A stretch of DNA of 64,000 bases from Knoxdaviesia capensis (lineage: Eukaryota; Ascomycota; Sordariomycetes; Microascales; Gondwanamycetaceae), in contig LNGK01000003.1 of assembly GCA_001510575.1 (NCBI GenBank), positions 378,883 to 442,882 of the forward strand. Direction: 5' to 3'. This document shows, piece after piece, positions 23,029-35,475 of this stretch. The position numbers were made by a program, and so were the translations under genes. Numbering within the stretch: position 1 is the first letter of the stretch; every line of letters begins with the position of its first letter. The notes beneath the pieces were generated by a model. The model was given only the letters and a program-made list of their open reading frames with translations. It ran no database searches and was not told the origin of the DNA.

Positions 23029-25525
23029 AGCAGGGCTTCTCTAGTCCTATTTCTTTTTATTTCTTGCTGTAATGTGCTGGTGGGGGAGAGAAGGTATATA
23101 TATTTTATATAGAAGCGTGTATGGCGATATTATCTTAGTGTTTTTCTTTTGTTCGAACGCTGTCCGGAAAACAAACCAACAACCCCGAAACGACGAATGG
23201 ACAAACGCCGTCGACGACGATTATGTGGAGGCCACGAAGAGAAAATAAGAGCTGGATTTCAATGTTGTTGGGAGAATCCGTGTTATATACGCACACACAC
23301 ACACACCCTGGCGGAGGACATCGGGAAAGGACACATCGCGGATGCAACTGACGACTTCACGCGGTTCCGCTCTCCTGGTTGGTTCGCTGCTGCCGGCCGG
23401 ATTGAACGGGAGAGCGGGAGTTCTGCAGGTTGGAGGAATCGAGTTCATGGCTGCTAGGCTGGAAATAGTGAGTGTTCTTGTTAGAGAGTGAGAGGTAATG
23501 GCCAAGAAGGGGAGGAAACACGGGGTACTACATGGTTCATATGAAAGTTCACGTTCTTTGTCTAGAAGCTGGATGTTGGACATTTCCGATTTTGTGCTTT
23601 TTACTTTTCTATTCAATCTACGTTTTGTCTTCCCAGATGATTTGTTGTTCCCGGCAGACCGAGTACTTGCAGAATTATCACGCCGGTCTAGACTCCCACG
23701 TCTGTGCCGCTAATATAAACTTCTTCCAGAAAATTGCGGAAGTTTTCTATCTGTGATGATCAAATCTGCTGTAGGAAGGAACGACGTTTATCTTCCCGCT
23801 TGCGTTTGTTCTAGAAACGCTCGGAACGATGTGAGAGTTCATTTGAGGAAAGAGCCCGTGCACTAGAGGAAACTTTAAACGAACGTTTGCCTTTGTAATT
23901 TGCGTATTCTTCCTCGAGTGAAGACAAGGCCAGATTTTCGACCCTCTGGGCTCTGATAGCGTCCTCTTCTGCACTCGCAATCGAATATGAATAGGGGTAC
24001 TCTCCGCGAAGGATGCGGCCGAGTGCACATCGAGCTGTATGGCCCGAGAGATACGGGGTAATCCGGATCGCTTTGATGTTCTGTCCAGTTCATCACCTGA
24101 GGTATCGGGGATGGTCTAGATATCAAAATCCATTTCCTGGTGAACAATACCAGCAGAGGGACTCACACAGACTGACCATTTTGACCAAGTTTGGGCGAGG
24201 AACCCGGGGCCGGATTGAGCGTAATCAGGGGCCAGTCGCTCATACTCGGGCCTTGGCGTGCGAGCCTGGATGCCGGACCTGGTGGCCGAAGTTCCAAAAG
24301 CATCACCAGCAGGAAATCGCGATCTGGAGATTCCATGGCGGCTCGGACACCGTCAATGACGTTGGGGAGCGAGCTGAGCCGGTTGAGCTTTCTCCAACTC
24401 AAAGGAGTAGTATCCCAGTCTTGATATCCGGCGCTCTTGTGGTTTTTGAGGAGATAAGCGCAAGGCTCTCTGCAATGGCTGGGACATCCTCGAAAGAGTC
24501 TGTATTCAGAGTAACCTCTTCTAACGCGGTCGACGGCGGTGCACCCGGTGGAGCGGGACATGTAATCTGAACATGGATATCGTCTAGATGGTGGCTAAGA
24601 CTTTTAAGCTGTAAGTGAAGTTGAATGGAGGATGTGTCTGTTGTTTTAACCTTGCTAAGAGGCTGCATTCTCCGCTCATAGCTCGATCGGCGAGACATCG
24701 AGATATTTGAAAATCATGGTATCTTAGCCGAACGTAAAGAGTTGGGTGGCATGCACCAGCATCGTCACTCCGCTCAAGCCGATACACCCCCAAACCCCTC
24801 CCAGTCAAGACCGGCACGCGATAGGACGTGCCGCGACGTGCTCACGTAACTTGAGATCGAATAGGCCCACTCGCGGATGCCTGCCAAGAGGCAAGAGGCG
24901 CATCGGCACGCACGCGCGGTCGTGGCTGTCTGCGAAGACTCGCGGGAGCGCGCTGAACACACGGCTGGAGCGTGACAGGCACCAGACGTCGCGCGGAAAC
25001 GAGGAGAACGCTTTCTCGTGGTCGGGGAACGTGCTGGTGGACGATGGGGCGCTGATTAGACTGGGCTCGATCACTTCGGGAGTGGACTTTTCGGAGGAAG
25101 AACGGGGAAGAGGACGACGAAGGAAAAGGGAACCAAAAATGAAGGAAATCTTCATATAGCCCGTAGCCCTGATATTCACACTCCAAATGCGGGAGACATC
25201 CAAGACAACGCATCATGATTTAGGCATAACACTATTCCGCCACATGGATGAAAACTAATGCATAGCATACACGACAAGATGTCCGTGATGTCTCATGAAC
25301 ATGTATCCCATTGAATCAAACCCTAAGATCATACCTGTGAAAACGCCGATACAAGCAGAGATACCAAATGCCTCGAAACACCCAACTCTACCCTTTCCAG
25401 AACAATGAGGGTGTTCTCCACGTAGAGCGAACATGACAGAAAAAACGAAGTGGACGCGAGGAAGCAAAACGAAAAGGAGTCCACCAACAAAAAAGAAAAA
25501 AAAAGAGGTAGTAGAGTACAACCCA
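23029..25525. other. Intergenic region with a possible decayed gene
   Basis: 2.5 kb between two convergent genes. An AACCCTAA octamer lies at 25319-25326. The minus strand between about 23900 and 25200 shows short adjoining frames that look like pieces of a once-coding sequence (see the pseudogene entry). Confidence 0.5.
24163..24698 (-). pseudogene. Possible remnant of a Leu-patterned (F-box/LRR-like) protein
   Basis: Two overlapping minus-strand frames read as protein-like in sequence. The upstream one (24399-24698) has LQLKSLSHHLDDIHVQI and ALEEVTLNTDSF, an alternating Leu pattern. The other (24163-24561) has LSWRKLNRLSSLPNVIDGV followed by a charged helix. Passing from one to the other needs a frameshift or an unseen intron. 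The pattern recalls the repeat part of fungal F-box-associated proteins, but I see no F-box that I would defend. Further upstream pieces to about 25200 may belong to it. Low confidence. Confidence 0.2.
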
Positions 25526-28500
25526 TCACAACCGCCTGGTAATACCCTCAACCACCGTCTCCAACATGCGCAGGTCGTAGTACTCCGCGACGCCGCGCAT
25601 CACCTTCAGCCGCGCCACCACGTCCTCGCGGCGGATCGAATCCTCCCACACGCCGCTGCACGTGCAGTGCTCCATGAACTCGTTCAGACACACGGCGCCG
25701 CACCGGCCGCACCGCTGGTCCTGCGTGGCCCACTCGACCGCGACCGCCTCCGCCAGCGCCACCAGCCGCTCCTCCAGCCGCAGCCGCGAGAACTCGAAGC
25801 CGCACTGCGCACACGTCCACGCGCGCGGCATGGCGCCGGCCGCCCGGGCGCCGGCGGCCGCGGACTGCGGTTCCATGGACACCAGCAGGTCCTCGTCGCG
25901 GCAGAAGTCAAACTCGCGCGGCATCGCGCAGTTCTCGCAGCTGACGTCGGCCACCACGAGCGACAGGCTGGGGTTGTGGAAGGCCGCGCCGCGGCTGAAC
26001 TCGCGGATGTCGAACATCTGCAGCACCTCGCGCCGCAGCAGCCGCGCCTCGTTGGTGATGTTCTTGTCGAGGCTGAGCACCTGCAGCACGTACTTGACCA
26101 GCTCCAGCACGCCGTCGTCGTCGCGCCGCGCCGCCCGCACCGCCGCCTTGTCGTGCGCCAGCGGCCCGCGCGCCGACACAAAGTGCGCGCCCGGGAGACG
26201 CGGGAAGGCGTAGTCGGCCGCCAGCTCCGGGTGGTGCATCTCGCGCTTCTGCGCGGCAAGGAGCAGTCCGATCTCGCGCTTGAACGGCTTCTCGAAGGCC
26301 GCCCCCGTGATCACCTCGCGCCCGAGCCCGTCGCCGTCGTTCGTGAGCGCCGTGATCGACGGGAAGTTGAGCTGCGTGGCGCGGGGCGGCGCGGTGGCCC
26401 CGCCCGCCGTGCTGCCGGGCACGCCAGGCCGCTTCACCGCGTGCATGATGCCGATGAACTCGGCCACCCAGCGCGCAAACGGCTCCTGGAAGCGCGGCGG
26501 CAGGAACATCTGCAGCTGCCAGTTCATGATGGTGTCGAGCTTCTGCGTCGGCGTGCCGTAGTCCTCCTCCGGGTTCTCCGAGATCTCCGCGCAGCCGACG
26601 CCGCCGTAGTTGAACTCATCGTACCACACCAGCAGGTCCCAGTACTCGCGGATCTCCAGGTCGATGAAATGGAATAGCGGTTGCGTCTTGATCGACTTAA
26701 CAATGTAGTTCGCAAACGCGTACGCCGTCTCGACGTCGCTCTTGGTCGTCTGCAGGATCAGCCGGTTGCTGTTGGCAAAGACTACCTGGCACCCCACGCG
26801 CCGGAAGTCGCCCATCAGCTGCTGGAAGGCTTTGCGGCAGATCATCTGCACGTGCCGATGCAGCGCGCGGTCGTACATGAACGAGTCGGCGTCTTCCACC
26901 CACCGCAGCAGGTGGCTCACCAGCAGGTCGGCCATGGCGCTGCCTTTGCACGCCTCAACCCACCAGCTCTTGACCATGTCACGAAGCACCTGGATACCGG
27001 CTGAAGAAAAGGCGGCGTCGGAGTGGATCAGTCCATCCTGCGTGTCTTCCTCGCCGTCCTCGCCAGCGCCGGAGTTTCCTTGACCGAGAAGCTCTCCGTC
27101 AGCGCCTTCGAGCGCGTTGATAAGCGACGATGTGAGAATAGTGTTGATGGCCAGGTTGCGCACTTCGATATCAATGCACACCGTCATGTATGTTCCCGGG
27201 GTATTGACCGCTGGCATCTTGACCATATCTAGTGATCCCCCCACATTATCATTTTCATGCCCGCCATGATCTGGGCGTGCGTCGGGCGACCACCACAACA
27301 CCACGTCGTTTCTCTGCAGTCCGCGAGCATAGGCAATATCAATCAGGAAACGCGGGTCCTCTTTCTCCAGGTTGCACAGTGGAACATCGGCATACTGCGC
27401 CAGGGTGACTAGATGGGTGAGCTCGCCGCCGAGACGGAGGAAATGACGCACCACGCGGCGCGCCACCACCGACTGCCAGCCAAGCGGGGGCAGCGTAGCA
27501 TCGTAGATGTCGTACTTCAGCGGCAACAGCGGGAACTCATTCAGCACGGGGATGTCGTGGATGAGGGTATCGCGCTGCGATGACTGGATGACCAGCACCT
27601 GCGCACGCAAAGTCTCCTCCTTGCGCATCTTCTTGACCATGTCGCCAAGCTCCAGATGGGCCTTGCGCCGCGTCGACACCTGCATCACGCGGATCGAGAG
27701 CTTGTCCGGGTACGGGAACAGGTCCTTCAGCACGCCCTGGCCAGCGGCCACCTCCTTACGGTGGTCCGCCACCTGTTCCTCGTACATCCGGCTGGCGTTG
27801 GGCACGTCGTGGCCCGAGTCGCGGCCGCGCTGGAGGATGAGGATGTAGGCCTGCGTGCTGGTCGACGAAAACACGCCGAAGATCTGGCGCTCACCCGATG
27901 TTATGTGGGTGATGTACACAAAGCCGAGCGGCACCGAGTCGAGGTACGGCGCGCGGCGCTTGTCGGGGCGGCGCAGCGAGTACAGATCGAAGCCGGATTC
28001 CAGGCCCTTGCCGAGAACCGCATCCTGCTTGTCGTCAATGACACATGTGTTTCCGAGCCGCAGAACCGCCCGCATATTCAGGGGCAGCCGCTGCTCATAC
28101 ACGCCCTCGACGGCCTGGCTCCTGAGCACACTGGCCGGGTCGGCCATCTGCGCGAGGTACACTTCCTCCGGCATCGTGAAGCGCATGAGGTTGATTGCCG
28201 GACGCCCGTTGGGCAGTGTGGAGTTTGCCGGCTCGGCCTGGCACTCGGGAATGCGAATCGGCGGAACCTTCTTGGTCTTGAAGTTGACAAACACCTGGCG
28301 TGGCACGCAGATCTTGAGATGGTGGATCTTCGCATCGATCAGCACGTATGCAATCACAGTTCCCGGCGTCTCGGTTGGCTTGAGATGTAGTAGCTGCCAC
28401 TGGTTGATGAAGGTCGAGTGGGCCTGCTTCATCATGCTTTGTTGGATGTTTCCAGATGCCGCCGCCCCCGAGCGTCGGTCTCCGAAGAGCTGCCGGCGGC

Positions 28501-31500
28501 GAAGACGCGCTTCTTTCTGCTGAGCCCACTTGACTTTCTGGAACTTCAGGAAGGCGGCGTAGTCCTCGGAAGCTGACGGACAGACCTCAACAGGTTTCGC
28601 GGCGGGGACTTCAACTGGTTCCGGCTCAGGGGATTTCCGTTTCAGGGAAGATGCACCACCGGGCGCCTGGGTTGAAACAGCGGCCTGCGACGAGGCAATG
28701 GCTGAGTTGGCCGTCTTCGCACGAAACATTTTCGCCGGATTGGTGCTGTTGCCAAAGTCCTCCATATCACCCAGCGCCGCGGTGGGGTTCCGCGCAACAT
28801 TGGTGATATCCTCCAACGGGCCGGTGCGGGTAAACATGTCTGAAACTTTCTTTTGCTTCATGCGGTCGTCCTTGATGTTGATGCGGCGCTGCAGCCAGTC
28901 GGGATGCGCCACACGCGGCACCGGGTTGCGCACCTTCTGCAGCGCAGCCGGAATGGTGATGAGTTTCTGGATAACCGAGCCCAGACGCTCCAGGTAGTAG
29001 TCCCAGTCAATCAGCGCACGCGGATCGGTGTTGGGCGGATCCTCGCGGAGCCACTTGCGCAGGAACGCGCGCTTGGTGTCGTCGGCAGCCGAGAAGATGG
29101 CGACCGGGATAGCGCGCTCGGTGACGGGGGCGTTGCGCGGCCGCGAGCAGATAATAAACTTGCAGTTGAGTCCCTTGTCCTTGACCATCTGCTCACCGAG
29201 AAAATCGGCCAACCGGCGCGCCGTGGTAATCGACGTGGACTTTTGCGACCCATACTCCTCGAGCGTCTTGGCCATGTTGCGGTTCTCGGAAATCAGCTCC
29301 ATCAGCTCCTCGTCCGACAGCGTGGACCCCTTGTTGTGCAGCACATCCAGCCAGCGGTTGGCGACCTTGGCAACGGCCGTGTAGCACTCTGCCAGCGTTG
29401 AACCTTCCAGGAAGAACTTGAAGATCTGCTGCTGAAAGATCTTGATCAGCTTCAGCTCTCCACGCCGCTTGATCTCGAAGCCCTTCAGCTCCGCCAGGCT
29501 CCCGTCGTGGTTGAACACCGCGTACCGCTTCTTCAGGTTCTTGTCCTCCTCCTTCGACGTCGGCAGGATCATCGCGCGGTACGGGCCGTCGACCTCGAAG
29601 AAAATCGAGTTGTCGCTGTGGGTTTCGTAGCGGAACGTCTTCTCGTCGACCAGCGTCTGGTACTGGTGGTTCGTGAACTTGGCGTGCACCAGGTGGTTCA
29701 ACATGACACAGGGGTACGAGATTGCCACCTTCTTGCCGCCCTTCAGCTTGAACGCAAAGTTCTCCGGAAACGATGCGGGAAGCATGCACCAGATACCGTC
29801 GGTGTCGAGTTCTAGCGGCCGGCCAATGCGGTCGACAAGCTCCTTGGCCAACTGGATGATGGTGGATCCCGTGAGGCAGGTAACACCCGCCATTTCCATG
29901 GAGTACCAGCGCGATCCCTTTCGCATGACGTAGCCGTAGAACGAGTTCAAAATGACCTTGTGGGCCAGCTGCAGCGAGTCGAACAGAATGATCATCTTCT
30001 TCGCCGCATCCACCTCCGAAGATGAGGCGCCCGAGGACTTGAGAGCATCGGTCTTCCCCTTCCACACCTTGGCCTTGCCCTTGTAGTCATAGCGACGATC
30101 GCGGAAGTCTCGTACAGTGTTGATGTAGAAGGGGTTCTCGCGCTGGCAGATGATGGCTTCGCGGACAGCGATAGTCGAATCGTGGATCTTGTGGTACACC
30201 TTTTGCGAGTAGAGCTGGAGACGCTTGCGGATAAGCGCGGCTTGGTCGTCGAGGGGAAGCTCCTGGAACGCCCGCTGCGGCATTCCCGGTTTCTTTCCGG
30301 GGAAGCGTTCGTGCTCCAGCGTGTTCCGGATCATGTTGTACTCGTCGCGTTTCGCGGGCAGATACTCGCCTCTCCACGCCCACGGAAGCCGGCGATCACA
30401 GGTCTTTCCCGGCCGGTTGAAGTCACAGGCCGCGCAATCCGACTCCTGGATCATTGAGTCGGGCTGAAGTCGGTTCGTCGTCATGATGTTGGGATACATG
30501 GACGCAACGTCCAGATGGTAAATCAGGGGCCGCTCGTTCCGGTTGGGAGTATCCACTAAAGCCTGCAGCTTGGCCGCAATCTGGTCCCGGATCTCCTCGT
30601 AGTTCTCGACGTCCTCCATCTTCTTCTTCTCTTCAACGGTGATGCTGAACTTGAGGGCAGCGTCCAGGTCGCGAATGAGCTCTTCGACGGCGGTGGGGTC
30701 CATCGCAAAATTGACGGGAATATCTGCGCGGAACACACCAGCTTCAATACTCTCGACGTGACCACCGACGTAGGTCTCCGATTCAAGCAGATGGCCGTCC
30801 CAGAACGATTCTCGTGGTGAAATGTGCTTGTTCGGTAGGACGATGCCCTGAGTGTAGGCTTGCACCATCAGCAGCATTTCGCAGAGGGTTCCGGTACCCT
30901 TTCGTAGGACTTCGTCGGGACCCAGCGGTAGAATGGTACATAGGGAGAACACGAAGGGGTGGATATATTTCATGTAAAGATAGTAGGTGGCCACGGCATC
31001 GGAAACGGAGTACTCGGCGAGGGTTTGCGGACGCTCGTTGGCGTATGGCGTCATCAGCTCGGGGTCAAGCTCGTCGGGATCGTAGCCAAGCTTGGCGACA
31101 GTAACTGCCTTCAAGCCGCGAGATCCCTGCGGCAGGTAGGAGTCACGGTTGACCCAGTGGAAGCAATCCATGTGGACACTGTAGGCGCACTTGTACTGGT
31201 CTTCGTTGTCGCGCTTCCAGCCAATCTCGCGGTACATGTCGATGCCATTGAAGGCAGCGCGCGCCTCCACAAACGGCCAATCGAAGAAGTCTCCGTTGTA
31301 AGTGGCAATCACAGTTGGCCGGGCTTCTTTGATATGGATGAAGAAACGTTCGATCAGGGCTTTTTCGTCGCGCTCGTTGAAGATCAGAAACGGACCGGGA
31401 TACTCGGGTTTGGGGGTGTAGTCGAAGTCGGCGATGTCCTCCGAGACAACTTGGCGATTTGTGATTAGAAAGCCCTGGCCGTCGATCATGTACGAAATCA

Positions 31501-32543
31501 TCATGATCTGGTCAAAGGCGGAGTCAGGAAACTTCAAGGGAAGCTTGGTTGTCTCGATATCAAAGGCGAGAACAACGGGATCTGCCGGAGCCAGCCGGTC
31601 TTCATTAATCTTCACAGTGGTGACGCCGTGGTTACTCTCCACAAAGTACCACTTTCCAACTCGGAGGTCTGGAGATTGAAGCGTTAGCTAGGCAAAGCGG
31701 GGGATGCCGAGCAAGAGGAGGCTGACTTACCCAAGTCAATTAGTACTCTGACGTGGTAGGGAACGTCGTATTCCCGAATATCAACAACATAATCGCTGGC
31801 AGCAGAAACAACGCCAGCATCTCGTTCATCATGATCTCGTGAATCGTCATAAAGGTCAACATCATTGCCAGCGCTGCATGTGTCAAGTGTTAGTTCCCGT
31901 CCAGTGAGCCACATATATACGACCGAACTTCTTACCTGACAACCTCGGCGTATGTATCCATAGCATTCATGCTCTTCCGGTTCTTCTCGGCTATCGGCAT
32001 GATGTCCTTGCGTGCAGCCAGAAGATCCGACACGTTCGAGAACGTGAGCTTCAAGAATGTGCGCCGGTATCCCAACAAGTGGTTGGGCATGCTGAGATCC
32101 TCCTTCTCAACCCGACGGACAGCCTTGACCACCCCACCGCCGGGAGCTCGCTTCAGCCACTCTTCGACCTCGGTCTCGTGGCCTTTGCGCGCGGCTACTA
32201 GGAAGTACGGCTCGTACTCGACGGTGGCCTTGAAGGTGGCGCCGTCCTCCTCGATGAAGTAGCAGTCGATGGCCGCGCGGCCGTTCGGGTTCTTCTCGTC
32301 CGGCACGGAGGTCGGCTGCACGTTGACCATGTAGCCTTCCTTGGCCTTGCTGCCCTCGTAGCGCGCAAAGCCCATTTCCTCGTCGATCGAGTGGGCTAAC
32401 CGTGTGCGCTCCCATTTTTCGTCGGACGCGGTGCTTTCGTTGCGGTTCGAGGATGCGAAGGTGGTGGTGCGGCCGTGGTAGGCCTTCTTGCCGCCGCCAC
32501 GACGGTACCCGTTTTGCGGGCGCCGAAGCGAAGTGTTGGGCAT
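25526..32543 (-). CDS. POL2: DNA polymerase epsilon catalytic subunit A
   Basis: Leading-strand replicative polymerase, nuclear. Three exons: 31936-32543, 31731-31873 and 25526-31668, with 62-nt introns 31874-31935 and 31669-31730. The product is 2297 residues (yeast Pol2 is about 2222). An N-terminal disordered head leads to the B-family core. The exonuclease ExoI motif FDIETTKLP has Asp287/Glu289; polymerase motif A DVASMYPNIM has Asp637; motif B KVILNSFYGYVMR begins at about 821; motif C ELDTDGIW has Asp872/Asp874. These positions match the yeast numbering within three residues. The inactive second polymerase/exonuclease half follows, and the C-terminus keeps the CysA (CENC...CAQCGF) and CysB (CGRCGAVC...CTC) metal sites that bind the other subunits. 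All catalytic residues are present. Three ACGCGT boxes lie in the divergent promoter. Confidence 0.98.
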
Positions 32544-33339
32544 TGTGTCGGAGTATGAAGAGGCGATATGGGTGTTCGGGGTTGGTGATTCCGGAGAGAG
32601 AGAGAGGGAGAATACGGGGGACTACAAGCCAGGGGACGACGACATGTAGATCTTGGGCGTTAAGGGGTTGGTAGACTGGTTGCAGTGTCAACTAAAAGGG
32701 ACAAAGAACACCCAGGTCAAAAAAGGAATCAATGAGAATAAATAAGTCAGACGTGAAGCCGTAAATCGTGAGCATCAAATTGAATGAGGAGTAGAGGGAG
32801 AGACACTCGAAAAGAAAGATGAGAGTCGGTCAAGTGAGGCTGGCGGGTTGGGACACACACAACTTCAAACCATGAACCACGAAGAAGAAGAAAAACGAGT
32901 GCGTACGAGAATACACAGAATAGATGCTGCCAGTGCGTGCTATGAACAAAATTGAAAAGTGAGGTTCAAACGAAATCCACCCATCGTGCAATTGCATTTA
33001 AGTGGTATATGCAGCTAAACGCGTTTTTGTCCCCCAGCGACGCGTTGTGTTGAACCCTTTAATTGAATTACACGCGTGCTGTGCTGCAGGTGGGCAGGTG
33101 GCTGCAGCTGCAAGAAGCCGGCAGGGCCAAATATCTGTGTACGCCCATCCCCGCGCTAAGAATTGAAACGCACAGGCCGGGGCGTACAGTGGATGACGGG
33201 CCGTGCGAAGTGCCTATACACACTGTCCTTACCTCAACCGTCAAACCCTATCAGCCCATGTTCTCAAGCTTTGCGAGAGTGCGCTTTGTGAAAATGACGA
33301 TTTGAAGAACAGTCGTGTGGCCAACAACGCTCTGCAAGA
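32544..33339. promoter_or_regulatory. Divergent POL2/COX20 promoter region
   Basis: 796 nt between two outward-facing start codons. It holds three ACGCGT sites (see next entry) and an AAACCCTA at 33243-33250, 90-97 nt upstream of the COX20 ATG. Confidence 0.6.
33019..33077. promoter_or_regulatory. Cluster of three ACGCGT (MluI cell-cycle box) sites
   Basis: Exact ACGCGT at 33019-33024, 33040-33045 and 33072-33077. In yeasts this palindrome binds MBF (Mbp1-Swi6 / Res-Cdc10) and drives G1/S transcription of replication genes, including polymerase subunits. The sites are about 475-535 nt upstream of the POL2 ATG and 260-320 nt upstream of COX20. Assignment to POL2 is inferred from gene function. 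Confidence 0.7.
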
Positions 33340-34015
33340 ATGCCACAAGATCCGCCCAGCTCGCACGACGGCTCGTCCGACAAGACGCCGAAGAAGACTG
33401 CGTATATTTGGCAGATGCCGGCAAATCCCGCAGCGGCAGCTTCACCAGGTAAGAGACACGGACAAACAAACAAAAAGCCCGGTTCGGAGCTCTGAGCCGA
33501 CATCAAGAACACCCGACCACGGCAGCTAACCCGTCTGTCCGGCCGCAGCTCCCCCTATCGACAAATCTAGCCTCTCCCCGGACGACGTCCACAAGAACTT
33601 TCCCGACGCGGCCGACCCGCCGAAAGCCACCGTCGCGAACGCCATCAAAACCATCAAGCGCGAGGACTTCTACACGGTGGCCAAGAACCCGTGCGCAAAG
33701 CAGGGCTTCATCTCCGCCATTGCGAGCGGCACCGCCGTCGGCGCGCTGCGCTGGATCTTCCGCGGCAGCCCCGCCAAGGCCGCCAACTGGGCCATCGGCG
33801 GCATGCTGGCCGGCGCCACCGTGTCGTACGAGTACTGCCTGCTGTTGCGCCGTGCCGAGCGGAGTAATATGAAGCGCATGGTCGAGGTGCACCAGGAGAA
33901 ACTGCTGGATCGCGCAAAGCTGGAGCGCGAGGAGGCCGCCCGTAAGGCAAAGGCCGAGGCCGAGGCTGCTGAGGCCGCGAGGCGGCAACGGCCGTGGTAC
34001 CGCCGGTTATGGTGA
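33340..34015 (+). CDS. COX20: Cytochrome c oxidase assembly protein COX20
   Basis: Inner mitochondrial membrane chaperone for newly made Cox2. Exon 1 is 33340-33448 and exon 2 is 33549-34015; the intron at 33449-33548 (100 nt, GTAAGA, CTAAC, GCAG) is phase 1. The product is 191 residues. The conserved core is VAKNPCAKQGFISAIASGTA, then GALRWIF and a second hydrophobic segment NWAIGGMLAGATVSYEYC, giving the two membrane spans of the COX20/FAM36A family. The C-terminal 45 residues are a charged Lys/Glu/Ala-rich helix ending in RPWYRRLW. The N-terminal extension is Pro/Ser-rich. It is transcribed divergently from POL2. Confidence 0.92.
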
Positions 34016-34518
34016 TGCACCCAGACTCCCATCCGGGTGTGTAGGAATACGTGTATGCTATATTTCTTGCTGGACTGGATATGCAGGCTTTTATACCTTG
34101 CCATTTGCCTACTTAGTGTGTAGTGAAAGTGATGTGAGAAAGTTCATGACACGAGAGAATCAACAACATGGATAGTCCATTTGAAGTAAATTGCCATTGT
34201 GGTCAATTGAGAGAGTCTTACAGGTCATAAACACAGGAGTGAACAAAAGAAAAAAGAGGCAACCCAGCGTCCCCCAAGATACTCCTAATCCCCATCAAAT
34301 GCATGTCCATACGGTGATGCAAAGCCCGAACACCCCATACGCCGTCTCATTTTGAACGAGACTTAGGAAACGACAGAAAACAAGGGAACGAAAAACAGAC
34401 GTCGCAGCAAGAACACAGGAAAAAAAGAAAAAAAAAAGGGAAAAGAATGGATAGACTTGTATGTAACAAGGATAGAAAATGAGAGACCAGCAGATGGTGT
34501 TTACATCCGGGGTCTTGC
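34016..34518. other. Convergent intergenic spacer
   Basis: AT-richer 3' flanks of two convergent genes; no gene seen. Confidence 0.6.
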
Positions 34519-35475
34519 TCAGTTCGTCGAAATCGCTGACGCATTCTCCATATCTAGGAACCGCACCCGCCGCGCAGCATGCTTCTTAGCCTTGAAGGAC
34601 ACACCAGAGTGCGCCGGACTCCCCGACCGGCGCTGGCTACGGTGCTCGCGCGCTTCGTTATCCAGCCGTTTCTTGTAGTCGGCGAGCTGCTGCTTGCGCT
34701 TGCGCTCGCGCACGTACTCCAGCGCCGGCGGCAGCCGGAAGCCTACGCCGTCCATGCCGACGCCGTCGTCGTCCTCGTCGTTCGGGTCGTATACTGTGAT
34801 TTCGTCTTCGTGCCACGTTAGCGATGCGCGGATCGGCTCCACGGCTTGGCCGAGCTCGTAGGCTGCCGGGTCGGTGTCCACCGGCGGCGGCGGCGGCGGG
34901 CTGGTGGTGTTGTTGACAATGATCTCGGCGGCGGGCTCGGTGGTTGATGCCGCTGTTGCAGGGGGCGCTGTGGTGGGCTGTGATGTTTCCAGGGAGGCGG
35001 CGATGGTGTTGGCGGTTGCCCCGGGGGAAACTGCCGTTCGCTTGCCCGGCTTGCGCACGCCGGTGGAATTGGCAGCGAGCGGGGGTGTGCCGGTGCGACG
35101 GCCGTTCCGCTTGCCTTGGGACGACTTGCCATATGTGGCGCCGAGAATGACGATCTTTGCAGGATTCGGAGCGTCGACACTAGATCCCGGGGCAGAGTCG
35201 CCGGCGACGGAAGGAATTGTTGGCTTGGAGGAAACAGCAGGGTTTAGTGCCGCTGGCGCTGCCGCTGCAGCGATGTTGGTATCCCGGTCAACGTCCATGG
35301 GCACGACAATAGCACCGCCAGGGGCTTCTTGACTGATAGAGGGGGTTATCTGATTAGACTCGCCGCTTCGAATGGCGAGATCGCGGAACTCGTGGGCCAC
35401 TTCGGTGCGAGGACTCTCCAGGCCGTCAGTGATAAGTTCAAGGATATCGGAGCCGATAACGACGTGGGCAGCCAT
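34519..35475 (-). CDS. Disordered hypothetical protein with a conserved-looking acidic/basic C-terminal motif (318 aa)
   Basis: Single exon. The ATG at 35475 sits in an optimal context, GCCACCATGG; a longer frame would need a TTG start. Residues 1-45 are a possible short helix (HVVIGSDILELITDGLES). Residues 50-215 are low-complexity Ala/Ser/Thr/Pro, including GATYGKSSQGKRNGRRTGTP and a run of seven Pro. From about 225 the sequence becomes structured-looking: LTWHEDEITVYDP, an acidic DEDDDG stretch, GVGFRLPPALEYVRERKRKQ and a charged helix to about 290, then RRVRF near the end. I think this last block occurs in other filamentous fungi, but I cannot name a function. The basic patches suggest a nuclear protein (inference). 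Confidence 0.75.
   Translation of the reverse strand: MAAHVVIGSDILELITDGLESPRTEVAHEFRDLAIRSGESNQITPSISQEAPGGAIVVPMDVDRDTNIAAAAAPAALNPAVSSKPTIPSVAGDSAPGSSVDAPNPAKIVILGATYGKSSQGKRNGRRTGTPPLAANSTGVRKPGKRTAVSPGATANTIAASLETSQPTTAPPATAASTTEPAAEIIVNNTTSPPPPPPVDTDPAAYELGQAVEPIRASLTWHEDEITVYDPNDEDDDGVGMDGVGFRLPPALEYVRERKRKQQLADYKKRLDNEAREHRSQRRSGSPAHSGVSFKAKKHAARRVRFLDMENASAISTN

Noticed and set aside
25433..26677. 414-codon plus-strand frame antisense to POL2
   Set aside because: Antisense shadow of the POL2 C-terminal region; His/Arg/Leu-rich without domains.
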